Assembly: GCA_948567375.1 (NCBI GenBank)
Contig: OX419758.1
Coordinates: 44,531,473 to 44,595,472, forward strand
Length of the DNA: 64,000 bases
Source: Lunularia cruciata
Lineage: Eukaryota; Streptophyta; Marchantiopsida; Lunulariales; Lunulariaceae
Reading direction: 5' to 3'
This document shows, one piece after another, positions 23,285-34,499 of the stretch (positions are counted from its first letter, which is position 1; each line of letters opens with the position of its first letter). Both the position numbers and the translations under genes were made by a program. The notes beneath the pieces are model-generated. The model ran no database searches, had not been told where the DNA came from, and was given only the letters and a program-made list of their open reading frames with translations.

Positions 23285-26200
23285 TGTGGTACCCACATTT
23301 TTTGGTTTTGTTAATATTTTGAAGAAGAAGTGTACAGTCAAAGTTGGATTGAACCCAAATGGCAACAAAAGAAGAAGAATTGTATCTTTGGGTCAAACCC
23401 AAAGTTATTTACTTTGTATCAGGAAATGAAGAACTCAGATTGGACTTGTCATTGGAGAAACCCAAAGTAAGAAAACTTTGCCTTTGGGTGATCAACATGA
23501 TGCAAAGATAGCATAACAACGTTCCTTCCCATTTTCCAGCCAAGAACATACAATCAAGAAAATAGCTAAGGTGTGAGTGGGATAAAATTGATAGTGACAA
23601 GAGGAACGCATGTAAAATGGGTGATTATCAAGTGAAGAGTGATTGAAGAATGACTACATAGCAAAGAACTATAAAGTTGAGACATTATCAAGGGACTTTT
23701 GAAATGTCACACACATATCCTAAGCCACTAAGTAGTTGATCCATAGTAGTGCATGTTAGACAGCCAGCCAAGAGTTCAATGTTCAAGAATCCTAAGGGAG
23801 TTAGATTTCACATCCAGGAGACAAAAGAATTATCTTCCAACTACCACAAGTGAGAGATCACACAATCCTAATGAGGGGAGGAAAGAAGAGTCCCTCACTT
23901 GTAGTGAGAGATCTTGCGATTTGGAGGTTAGATATCATAGCAAGGATCAAAGTCTTGAGTAAACTTTGGATCACTTTTATGGCCTAGAATTGGAACTTGA
24001 GTTTTCTAAGTTTCATGGCAAAAGTAGTTGCAAGTATTTGTGAGGAGGGTCTGGAAACAAAAGGGAAGATAGGCAATCTGGGTTGATGGATAAAGTCAGA
24101 TTGGTGACTGGTCTTGGGGAGAGAGGCTGGTAAGGAAACCGGAGCTACATTCCTTGAGAAGAGAGATTTTGCAGAAGAGACTATAGAAATCCATAATCCT
24201 TTAGTGCTCTGCGTACAAAGAACATGTATAAAGCCATTGGAGGAAGTGGTTGAGGAGGAAGATTGGGAGTTCTATGAAGCAATCAATCACGTAGAAGGAG
24301 GAGACATGCCGTGTCTAGAGTTGCTTGTGATGGAAATGGAAGAGGAGAAAGAGGAAAAGTCAAGGTTGGCATTTCCCTGAGGAACTAGAATGAAGAAGGG
24401 TGGGCAATCAGCCTTAGTAGGATTGAGTAAAGTGGAAGATGAAGATGCCAGCTCAAAGGAGGTTACTCTAAAGGTACAAAAATCAAGACTTCCGAGTAAG
24501 GTGCCGATTGAAGATGCACCAATGCAAGTCATGAGCAAAGGCAAAGACAATGCATAAAAGGAAGATTTTAGTGAAGTAGCATACTTATCCAAGATTGTAT
24601 GCCCCTTGCTGATGATGTTGAAGAAGAAGAAGGAAGAGCTGAAAAGAGATAGTCCGGAGGTAAAGGATGAGCTTCAAGTGGTGAAGTATCTGAGTGAAGA
24701 GATAGAACAGTCAAAAGATAAGTTACTTGAAGGCAAGAAGCAAGTTGAGGAGCTTTGGGTTGACAAAGTCCTACAATATAAGAGAGTTGTGGACTTGCAA
24801 GAGGCTTTTGAGAAGCAAAAAGTTGAGCTTGAAATGCAGTTTGAAGAACTGAGGAAGCAAAAGACAGATTGGGAGAAGTTGAAGGGAGAGTATGATGAAG
24901 CATGCATTGAGGCTATAAATTTCAAAGCAATTGATGTTGTGATGGAGCAAGAAATGGAGAGTTTGAGATGATGATAGTGTTGAAGGGTGAAGCCTGGCAG
25001 TGAGAGTTAGCAGGAAGAAATAGAGAAGAAGAGTGTTTGCAAGGACTCGTCACTAATGTGGAAGCCCAACTTGCCTGATACATGGAGGAGAAGGAAGCAT
25101 TGAAAGTTGAGTTTGAAGATGCATTAAAGATGTATTGTGAAGAGTTGTAGGTTGAGAGAGCTTGAGATCATATATCAAAGCAAGTAGGAGGAGTAGCAGA
25201 GAAGCTAAGTGTGATGCTAAAAGTTGAAGCTGAAGTGAAGGTAGAAGAAGTACGCCTACACAAGTTAAAGTTGTTAATGCAAGAGATGAGGAAGAGAAAG
25301 ACTAACGATATAAGTTAAAATTGTTAATGCAAGAGATGAGGAAGAGAAAGACTAATGATATGGATCTGAAAAATCTTCTCATTTGCTTGAGAGGTAGAGT
25401 AGATAGATAGATAGTAGAAGGAGGAGACAATGTTTGTCTCAGATTAGTTTTAACAAAAATTGAGTTAGAGCAAATTCAAAGTAGTGTGAAGTTAGGAACC
25501 CGAGGCAAAGTATTGGATGTAGGAGTGCAAGTGTCTTTGAGTGAGTTTTCTAAGCAATTTAGAGTAAGTGGATTGCAAGGAGATAGATAGAATACTCATG
25601 AGTTTAATTGCAATTCAGACTAAAGAAATTAGAGAAATAGAAGAAGCGATAGAAGTTGATAGAGCCAAAATACAAGAAGAAAAGGAAGTTACATTAGGTT
25701 TTGAAGAAGAAGAGGTTCATATCGGATCAGATTCATAACCAATTTGAGATTTGAATTGATAGATATTAAGAGTGGGTTGTCATCTTGGATCAAGAGATTG
25801 TTAGGAAACAGTTTAATAGTTAGGTAAATGTTGGAGTGCTCTACCTATTTAAAGGAAGCATTTGTAGTGTGTTGTTGTTCAGTATTTGTATTTCAAAGTT
25901 GAGTAAGGCAAAGTACTATAACTTAGTGCTTATCATTTCAGCTTAATTCCGAGTATCAATCCTATGTGTGTGTTTGTGCATGTTTGGAGAAATTCAAAGT
26001 GAAAGTTAGATTACTGGATGGTGGATTTCACAACTCTAATTTCATTTTGTGTGTTTGATCTTGAGTGGATAGCAATCAAAGCAATGCCTTGACAAATCTG
26101 TGAGGAATTGTAGTGTTGGTAGTATTTTGCATTGATGAGCGCAGTATGGGATTGATGCAAAGTAATTTTGATTGAGGAATTTGTGCCTTCAATGGAGGGG

Positions 26201-26537
26201 TGGAATACAATTCTGAGGTGAGATCATTTTGTAGTGAAGTAGCCTTCTTTGGAAGAATCTGAATCATCAAAATCAAAGTTTGTTTGGAAAGAATTGGAAG
26301 TACTATGATTATGGAGTGTTAGATTTGTGATTAGACTACAAGTCTCATCACAAATCTCTAGTGATTGCTTGTTACTCTCTTCTAGGTGTAATTTCTACCT
26401 GAGAGATTAAAGATATAACCAAAAAGAACTACATTGTGATTGTTTATTTTGTATTTGACCATTCTTGACTTGTATCTCTATGGGAACCAACTTTACTTAA
26501 TGATTACCACAAAAGTGTTACTTGTAGGATTGTCACA
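23285..26537 (+). repeat. Family A long solo LTR (copy C) with perfect target duplication
   Basis: 3,253 bp from TGTGGTACCCACA to ATTGTCACA. The five bases before (CTACT, 23280-23284) are identical to the five after (26538-26542). No primer site or gag lies inside or beside it, so this is a complete solo LTR. It proves the family A LTR boundaries and shows that the internal ORF is part of the LTR itself. Confidence 0.95.
23850..25738 (+). pseudogene. LTR-encoded acidic coiled-coil protein (copy C)
   Basis: Same protein as at 3553-5975. The N-terminal block near 23910-24175 reads LAIWRLDIIARIKVLSKLW followed by ITFMA, a stop, NWNLSFLSFM, then ETGATFLEKRDFAEET. The coiled-coil part is open at 24606-24971 (LMMLKKKKEELKRDSPEVKDE, continuing to EQEMESLR). 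Near 25240-25400 are RLHKLKLLMQEM-like and LICLRGRVDR blocks. The end reads EEEEVHIGSDS with the stop at 25736-25738. Start not determined; about 1.9 kb, hence shorter than copies A and G. Several stops and frameshifts. Function unknown. Confidence 0.68.
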
Positions 26538-26542
26538 CTACT

Positions 26543-27119
26543 CATCATCCTTATATTGTAATGTTCCAAGGACAAGAGAAACAAAAATTTTAATTCCTCA
26601 ATACTCAGATGCCACAAAGGAGCATTTCAACTTTATTTTATAGTGGACAAGATCCCTTCCAAGGGAGCTACATCCTTAGATTAGATACATGGATAGCTAA
26701 CATGTTTGAAAGCTACACCCTTAAATTGTATATATGGGTTGGTGATATGTAAGCCTAGGTCTTGTATGGTTGGTCAAACAAATTTGACTGCAAGAAATCT
26801 TTTGGGAATCTTCTTGTAGAAAGCTCAAAATAGTACAAAAATAGTACTATTGGAAAGATCTCAAGGAGAAAAAGTGAGTGGGAAGAAAGAAAATCTATTC
26901 TACTTAGGAAATATGATTTTTCTATTTTTCAAGGCCTAATTCATTCTTTTAGGCTTCCAAAATTGGCTATGAAGTTTTTGGTCTATTTTTGGCCTTTGCC
27001 TTATTAGTGGGAGTCCTCTTTTAGTGACACCTCTATTTGATCTATTTAGACCTTGTGTATAACATCCCTACAGATACTACCAAGCCACCAATTTCCACCT
27101 CTAGATAATTTTTCTAGTT
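26543..27119. other. No feature recognised
   Basis: AT-rich sequence after the solo LTR, without long ORFs and without similarity to the other repeats of the window. Confidence 0.45.
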
Positions 27120-28440
27120 AATGGTATTACATATATTGACCATGTATATGAAGATGGAGTTGGAAGAGGAGAGAATGAGCCACTACCTTTAGGACAGGTA
27201 GAGACCCCACCTCCTTTGGGGAAGATAGAGCTTAGGTTAGTTGAGAGTGAGAGTAGAGTATCACATCATGCTGATCTGAGTTTAGAGGAGAATCTTCTCA
27301 TTGAGAGGGAGAGTTTACAAGCATAGAGGAAATTACGTATCATGACTTTAGAGCACCTTCTGACTCAAAAGAAGCATAGACTTGTAGAGTTAGAGGTACA
27401 AATCCAAATCAAAGAGCACCATTTGTTTGAGAGGGAGAGTAGGCTAGCCAAGGAGGAGATGCATTTCAATATTGAAGAGAGTACTAGAGTTGAGAGATTT
27501 TTGCTTAGGTAGTTAATGTTATAAAAGAGAGGGAGGCCAAGATTAGTGATAGGACTAAGAGAATGGTGGAGTTGTATAGACTTGTCAAACAAAGGAGGAT
27601 ATTGTAAAGGCTTTGGATTTCCTTGTGGGAGAAAGAGAGGCTATAGTTTAGATGACTCACTTAGAGTGTACATCTACTATGGAAACTTTGGAGAGGACCT
27701 AGATGGAGTTAACCACTACCAAGATAAAGCTAGTGGGGGCTATTGAAAAGGATAGGCTTGAGTTGGAAAGGTTATGATACCCTAAGGCATTTCTTCCTTT
27801 GCATGTGGCGACTTAGATGGATGATCATAGGATAGAGGCTAGGAGATCTCTTCTTGCTGATATTGTGGTGCATATGGGAACTCAGACTTTGAGTATACCA
27901 AGAGTCTTAGACTATTGGAATAGAGATGCACTCTTGTGAGACTCATATTCCTTCTACATCCACTTCCACTCATGATATTGTGTGCTCTTATCAATGGGCC
28001 TAGAAAGAAGCCTTATTTGGCCATGATTGATACACAAATTGTGTCTTGGAGGCCATGCACTTCAAAAAGTCTTGCAGTCCCATCTTGATTGAGAAGTACC
28101 TATAAGGAGATATTGTGGTTTTAGGGGACATAAATGACTTTGAGGGATGAGTTATCTAGCCTCATTGACTTGAGAGAAAGAGAGTTTATCTCAAGTGTTT
28201 ATAACTTGTATCCTTTATCATTGATGTGAGGTGAAAGATTCTAATAATGGATGCGAGATGTTTAGCTGACATGAGAGTTTTTTCTCATCCTATTTTTCAA
28301 GGAATGGTGCAGAGAGACCATGAGGAGAGGATGGTGTTATTATGCTATGAGTAGTACTTTGCGGTATATCTCCATCATGGACTTAGAAAGTTTATTGAGT
28401 ATTTTTTGAGGTTATCATTTGGACTAGTAGCCCAAAGAGT
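27120..28440 (+). pseudogene. Decayed coiled-coil ORF, left part
   Basis: One plus-strand frame reads through a few stops from about 27150 to 27600: PPPLGKIELRLVESESR, ENLLIERESLQA, LEVQIQIKEHHLFERESRL, EEMHFNIEESTRVERFL, all Glu/Arg/Leu-rich and coiled-coil-like. Protein-like segments continue to 28430 in changing frames. It stops at the LTR start at 28447; sequence of similar character resumes at 33080 on the far side. Not recognised: it could be an accessory gene of another retroelement or a degraded host gene. Confidence 0.45.
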
Positions 28441-28446
28441 AGAGGT

Positions 28447-28892
28447 TGTAACAACATGGAGTTTACCGACAAGTAAGTCAAGACTAACAAAGTAGCAAAT
28501 ATACCAAATTAGCCTAGAATATTCTAGAAGTATCTAAAAAGCTTCTTGGTACCCTCCAAGTATTAGATAATGTGCATGCCAAGTGGTGACTCATAGGAAG
28601 AAGCTTCTTGGGAATCTTCCTAGCTTGCTGCTTAGCTTGTATGCCAATTAGGCAACTTCTAGAAGGAAGCTTCTTGAGAAGCTTCTCGGTTAGCTTGACT
28701 TGCACTCTAAGAAAGCGGCTTTGAGGAAGCTTCTTAAGAAACTTCTCTAGAGCCTTGTATGATTCCTTATAAATACCAAAGCCCAAGTTGATGCTAGGCA
28801 TTCAAAGTTTTCCTCATTCAAGTGTCCTAATGTGATCTTCCATTCCGGTCTTCCATTCTTCTATTTCTCTCCTCGGTCTCAATATTTTTACA
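28447..28892 (+). repeat. Family C 5' LTR
   Basis: 446 bp from TGTAACAACATGG to TTTTTACA, followed at 28894-28908 by TTTGTATCAAAGTAGG, a diverged form of the initiator-Met primer site TGGTATCAGAGC usual in chromoviruses. TATAAATA lies at 28768-28775. The 3' copy is at 32757-33054. The U3 region is full of GAA/TTC inverted units. Confidence 0.82.
28517..28745 (+). promoter_or_regulatory. Cluster of heat-shock-element-like motifs in the family C LTR
   Basis: A three-unit match to nGAAnnTTCnnGAAn lies at 28517-28529 (GAATATTCTAGAA). Downstream are GAAGCTTC at about 28600, TTCTAGAA at 28657-28664, GAAGCTTC at 28666-28673, 28678-28685 and 28726-28733, and GAAACTTC at 28738-28745. All lie upstream of the TATA box at 28768. 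The 3' LTR keeps several of them (32782-32798 and 32832 onward). Heat-shock factor binding is inferred from the motif only. Confidence 0.6.
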
Positions 28893-30060
28893 TTTGTATC
28901 AAAGTAGGAATAGGAATTTATGGACCACCAAATCCATTTCTTCCAAACCATTATGAATTTTTTGTCCATGTATTACCCAAGCACCATTTTACTTAGTTCA
29001 TCACCTCACACTTTGGGTAAATTTTTTTGAATATGATCACCTTGTTGATGAACCCTTGGTACTTTTGATTGTAACTTATGGAGAATGGTGGACATATTGC
29101 TTCTACATGTTAACTTAGATCAACTTTAGGTAGTTTGATAGAGAAATAGTCATGGCGGTAATGCCCATGGTTATTGTTGCCATGTAGCAACAAGTTGAGC
29201 ATCTTACTTGATTGTTGGATGAACAAGATCATCAATGATAAGAGTAGTTAGAGAGAGCACCATTTTGAGAAGGAGAAAAGAAAATCCAATTTCCAAAACC
29301 CAAGGTATTTGAAAGAAAGAATCTCCCAAGTGCAATGGAGAATTTTGTGTTTGATTGTGAAGATTACTTTGAAGCTACAAATCTTTAAGATGAATAGAAA
29401 TAGATTCTCTTGGCTTCTAGCCAATTGGATGGAGTAGCAAAGCAATGGTAGTAGTTACAAGTGGAGCAAGTTGAATGGCAATTTATTGTACTAATCTTGA
29501 CATGGATAGAATTAAAGCATTCAATAAGTGGTCAATTTTAAGCTATAAATGCCACAAGAACTACACGAGATAAGTTGGCAGAGTTGAAGCAGATTAGCTC
29601 TATAAGAAGCTACATCTCACAATTCTAGAATACCATCATGCAAATTCTAGATATATTGGAAGGTGAAGCTCTAGATCAATTTGTTAGGGGCTTGTAGTCA
29701 CAAATCAAACTAAAGGTGAATATGCAAGATCCAAACACTTAGAGGAAACCATACAGCTAGTTGAACGCTTTGATTCCTTGGTTGCAACAACTTGGTCTCA
29801 ACCTTGATCTCCATAGAACCTACCAACACACTACACAATTGGAGGAGCTGGCACCAATAGAGATTGATTCCATCTAATAGAGACCAATTGGTGTGTAGAT
29901 AAAGAAATATTGCAACAAAATGGTAATTGTTTTTATTGTCACCAAATTGGATATCACATTGTTGAATGTACTCTCAAGAATGTGCAACCTAGAAAAATCA
30001 CCCAGATGGAGTTTGTGGAACAAAATGGTCAAGGAAACAAGGAAGCCCAATAGGAGATTT
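28893..30060 (+). pseudogene. gag: Family C gag
   Basis: Plus strand, many stops. Recognisable pieces are QVEQVEWQFIVLILTW, then ARTTRDKLAELKQI and ILEGEALDQFVRGL, typical of chromovirus gag. A CCHC knuckle at 29928-29969 reads CFYCHQIGYHIVEC, in which the His ligand has become Tyr. A short primer-site-to-gag leader lies at 28909-29240. Confidence 0.75.
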
Positions 30061-30420
30061 CAAGCCGCCTATTGAGAACTTGATTAGTTCAAATGGGATT
30101 GAAAGCTTAGCCTATATAAGTTTGCTTCATTTGCAAGATATGATATATGATTGTGGTTGTAGGATTTTGGTTAATTTTGAAAATTTAGAGAATTGCATGT
30201 CCATGCAATTAGCAAAGGAATTAAGTATTTCTATCATGCTAGTAATTGGAAGTAGATTGATGATTGCGGATGGTAGAAAGGATTCTACCTCACATCCGGT
30301 TACATTAAAGATTGAGGAGTATATGAGGTTTATAGTGGCACCTCGGATCTCATTCTAGATTTGCCTTGGCTTGAACATCACAAGGTTCAATATGATTAGA
30401 CCCAATGACAAATTCAAGTA
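30060..30420 (+). pseudogene. Family C aspartic protease remnant
   Basis: The frame 30080-30358 ends with a segment before LDLPWLEHHKV, the counterpart of the LGxxWL block that closes retroviral-type proteases. The expected D-S/T-G active site reads YDCGCRILVNF, so the catalytic motif is lost. Position between gag knuckle and RT supports the call. Confidence 0.65.
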
Positions 30421-30719
30421 CAACACCAAGGTAGGAATTTCTGATTAGGTTGTCTAGCACCTTGGAGTAAGAAACCTAAGAATAATCAATCCCAAGGTGA
30501 AAAATTTTGTTAGGAAAGCAACTATATAGTAAACTTTGAAAGAAGATAAGTCCCAAGATGAGAATTTTATCAATAAAGCACCATAGAGCAAGCTTTGGAG
30601 GAAGATAAGTCTAATTTTGTGGTGTGGATCAAGCCAATTGTACATGGAAAATCTATGGAGAGCTAGATGCCATGTCAAGTAATGGTCGATCAAATAGTCC
30701 ATGAGTTTTAAGATATGTT

Positions 30720-32760
30720 TCTAGATGATCTGCCAAAGGGATTACCCTCCAATCATGGTATGCCTTTCAAGATTGATTTATTGCCAAGAAGTACTCCAGT
30801 GAGTAGACCAATCTATCGTCTCTCACCAAAGAAGTTTGATGAGCTTCAAACAACATTGATGAAGTTTTTGGAGAAGGATTTAATATGAAATAGTACATCT
30901 CCTTGGGGAGCACTGGTTCTATTTGTTCCAAAAATGGATGAAGGACTTTGCTTTTGTATTGATTATTGTGGCCTTAATAAACAAATAATGAAAAATGCAT
31001 ATCCTTTACCTTGAATTGATGACTTGCTTGATCAATTGAATAGAGCATGATAATTTTCTAAGTTGAATCTCCAAAGTGGGTATTGGAAAATCCCCATTGA
31101 TATAGAAGATGTGCAAAAGATTACCTTTCATACAAGGTATGGGCATTTTGAGTTGAGAGTTTTGTCTTTTGGGCTAACTAATGCTCCAATAGTCTTCATG
31201 GATCAAATGCATCTAATGTTTGATGGGCTATTAGATTAGTGCATGGTGGTGTTCTTGGATGACATTCTAATCTATAGGAAGATAGAGGCACGCAAATCAC
31301 ATGCAAGAAGTCTTAAGACAATTATATTAGTGAAAGTTTTACTACAAGAAGTCAAAGTGTGCCTTTTGGCAAAAGGAAGTTACCTTTTGGGGTCACAAGA
31401 TCTCATTGAGGGGGATCAAGATGGAAGAGGAGAAAATCAAGGCCATTATTGATTGGCCTACTTTAAATGATATTTTAGAATTATGGGCATTTAATGGATT
31501 GGCAAGTTTTTACCAATGGTTCATCCATTATTATGCTCATGTGGCCGCATCATTAATCAACTTCTTGAGGAAGAACTAGAGCTTTTAGTGGACCAACAAG
31601 CACAAAGAAGTATTCCAAAAGCTAAAACATATGGTGCCTTCAAGACCCATTCTTCAACCATATGACTCTCAACTACCTTTTGTGGTTGATTTTGATGCTT
31701 TAAAATTTACAATTGGAATCATGCTGCAACAAGAATTTCAAGATGAGTTACATCCCATCACCTTTGTATCTCACTGACTAAATACCAAAAAATAATAACT
31801 TCTTGGAGATCTAGAAAAACTAGCAATGGTATATGCCACCAAGGCATTATCTCTTGGGGAAACAAGTGATCATACAAAGTGACCGTTATTAGAGACATTG
31901 TATTTACAACACATGAAAAGTCAACATCATCGATGGGAGGAACAACTACAATTGTTTGACATCAAAATTGAGTACAAACCTGGTTGGTTCTATGTTATCC
32001 CCAATGCCTTATCATGATGACCTGATTTGAAGTCTCTTCCTCTCATCACCTTGGCAATAATGATGGTGTCAATTGATTCCAAAGTCCAAATTGAGTTTAG
32101 GGTAGCTTAACAAGAAGATCACTTCTTTTAGATGGTCCAAGGCTGTCTTGCACTATGTGACAAGGAGGACAACACCTTCTTCTTCAAGGAATGCCTTCTA
32201 TTTTGTGAGAATTGGATCTATGTTCCATCCAAGAGCGATCTCTAATTTGTGCACCTTAAAGAAGCCTATGACTTACTAATCACTAGTCACATAGGTGAAG
32301 AGAAGACCTTGGGTACCCTATAATGCCAATGGTTGTGGCCCAACATGGCACAAGATGTTTGAGAGTTTGTCCAATCTTGTGAGAGCTATCAATGCAACAA
32401 GGCCAACAACCAAAACCCAAGTAGATTCCTTCAACCACTTCCAATCCCATCTGCTCTATAGGAACATGTGAGCTTAGATCTCACCACATCCTTACCCAAG
32501 ACAAAGCAAGGTCACATAGAAATTTTGGTGTTTGTGAATAAGCTTAGTAAGCAAATCCATTTTGCACCAACCTTTGATATATTGGATGCTCCAACATTTG
32601 CCCATATCTACTCTAATTGTGACCCTTGTTTCACCATTAAAGGTTTGCAAGAATTCTTCTAAATACTTGACACCAAGCTTGCTTTGTCCATAGCCTATCA
32701 TCATCAAACTAATGAACAAACTGAATGTGCAAATTGCACTTTGGAGGATATGCTTTGTGC
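30720..32760 (+). pseudogene. pol: Family C reverse transcriptase, RNase H and integrase
   Basis: Plus strand, with scattered stops but order intact. RT 30720-31450: [51 protein letters not shown], and the active site FLDD at 31252-31263. RNase H 31660-31990: FVVDFDALKFTIG, then LQHMKSQHHRWEEQL and LFDIKIEYKPG. Integrase 32090-32760: the zinc-domain end CESYQCNK, then SLDLTTSLPKTKQGH and YHHQTNEQTECANCTLEDML. The reading is chromovirus-like. The integrase runs straight into the 3' LTR near 32757, so its C-terminal domain (and any chromodomain) and the polypurine tract have been deleted. Confidence 0.88.
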
Positions 32761-33054
32761 CTTGCACGCCAAGTAGGTGGCTTCTAGAAGGAAGCTTCTT
32801 AGCTAGGTTAGCTTGCATGCCAGTAGGCGTCTTCTAGAAGGAAGTTTCTGAGAAGCTTCTTGGTTAGCTTGACTTACAATCTAAGAAAGAAACTTTGAGG
32901 AAGCTTCCCTAGAGCCTCGTATGCTTCCCTATAAATACCAAAGCCCAAGCTCAAACTAGGCATTTGGAGTTTCCTTCATTCAAATGTCCCAATGTGATCT
33001 TCCACTCTAGTCTTCCATTCTCCTATTTTTTCTCCTTGGTCTTGGCCTTTTACA
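32757..33054 (+). repeat. Family C 3' LTR, 5' truncated
   Basis: Aligns with 28632-28892: both have CTTCTAGAAGGAAGCTTCTT, the TATAAATACCAAAGCCCAAG region (TATAAATA at 32930-32937 here) and end in TTTTACA. About 185 bp of the LTR start is missing. No convincing target duplication with 28442-28446. Confidence 0.8.
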
Positions 33055-33079
33055 AATGTAGATTAACTATTCTGGTCCC

Positions 33080-33560
33080 TATGTGGATTAACTATTCTAG
33101 CTCTTGATTCATGTCATGCGTTTGTGAGAAGAATGGGTATTTGGACAAGGATAGAGGTTATATGGTGAGACTTTTTGATACATTTACTTCTTTAGGGTTG
33201 TCCATTAGGGACATATTGATAGTCAACAGTGCTTCTTTACCTTATTGTAGAAACCATCTCGCATGGTGCTATCCATCCTCCTAGATTTAGTCATGTTGAT
33301 ACTTCCAATGACTCATATATTTCATTATCAGACCGCCTTGTAGCTTCTCTTGACAGATTTAGAGTATCCAAGAAGCATATGATTATGTTTTTGGAGGGAG
33401 AATGGTCTTTTGATAGATTTTGTGAGTATAGCACAGACCGTTATGATAGATTTTCATTGTGATTTTGTGAGCCTACCATGCATTTGGATGAGAGGTTGTG
33501 GATGGTACATATAGTCTTTTATTTATATATTGCATCCTCTATTGGAGACTTAAGGATGTA
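33080..33560 (+). pseudogene. Decayed ORF, possibly the right part of the pseudogene at 27120
   Basis: Protein-like segments in changing frames: near 33130-33290 KNGYLDKDRGYMVRLFDTF and SIRDILIVNSASLPYC, then 33229-33462 SYISLSDRLVASLDRFRV and EGEWSFDRFCEYSTDRYD. Not recognised. The continuity with 27120-28440 across the family C insertion is an inference from position only. Confidence 0.35.
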
Positions 33561-34499
33561 CTATTAAGTCATGGGTATAGCCATCCCCTTACCCTCCCCT
33601 TATGATGTGTAGATATCTTATGTTTCATTAAGTTTCATTATTAAAATATATCTTCATCACTCTTTGTTCCTTATTTGTATTTACAATAATAATAATAATA
33701 ATTTTTTATTTTTTATTTATTTCTTTTAAAATTTATCCTTACATATTTTGCCTTTATGTTAGTCAACATGTACAAATAATAAAATTCTCCTTCATAGTAA
33801 ACTATAAGCATATAAGAGCATTCTCATTTTATGTTATATAGCATATGTAGTGAATGACTTGATAGAAAATATAATCATATAAGAAATTTCTATGAGTACC
33901 TCTAAGCAAAAGAGATCTTTGCTTTAAGAAATAAATTTCAAAAAATGCACAATGAGAGGCAATGCATAGGTGGTGTAGTCTATGCGGTCTACATAGTGCT
34001 TGAAAGCTTAGAAGAGTACTTCAAAACATAAACCTTTTAGTGCTTGGTGCTTGTAGAAGGAGTTCATGGGTTATGCAGTCAAGATCAAGCCATGATCAAA
34101 ATAAAAATCAAGGATATTAAAACTCTCTCTAATAGGAACTACAAGGTGGGTTGAAAATGTAGAATGTAGATTAATTAATGTAGAATGATACTCAATGTAC
34201 ATCATGAATGTAGAATGATACTCAATGTGATGGAAAGGTTTAACACTTGATTTGATTTTAGATGTATTTTTTACAACTTTTCCTCAACTTTATGCTATAA
34301 GAGACCTCTACATATATTTCTAATCTTCAATCTTAAAGTTATAATCTGGTACAAGGAATTCAGGATCTATTGCTGCATAGTTACTACAACCATCCATGCC
34401 ATATCTATGAAAATCTATCCCAAACAATGAAGTAATTATACTCTTTATATTGTCAAATATCTTCTTGAATAGGTAATTCAAGAGTCATAGAATAATATA
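33561..34499. other. AT-rich stretch without genes
   Basis: Contains a short AAT repeat (about 33686-33705) and an imperfect tandem repeat at 34160-34230 (TGTAGAATGATACTCAATGT twice). No ORF or RNA gene seen. Confidence 0.5.
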
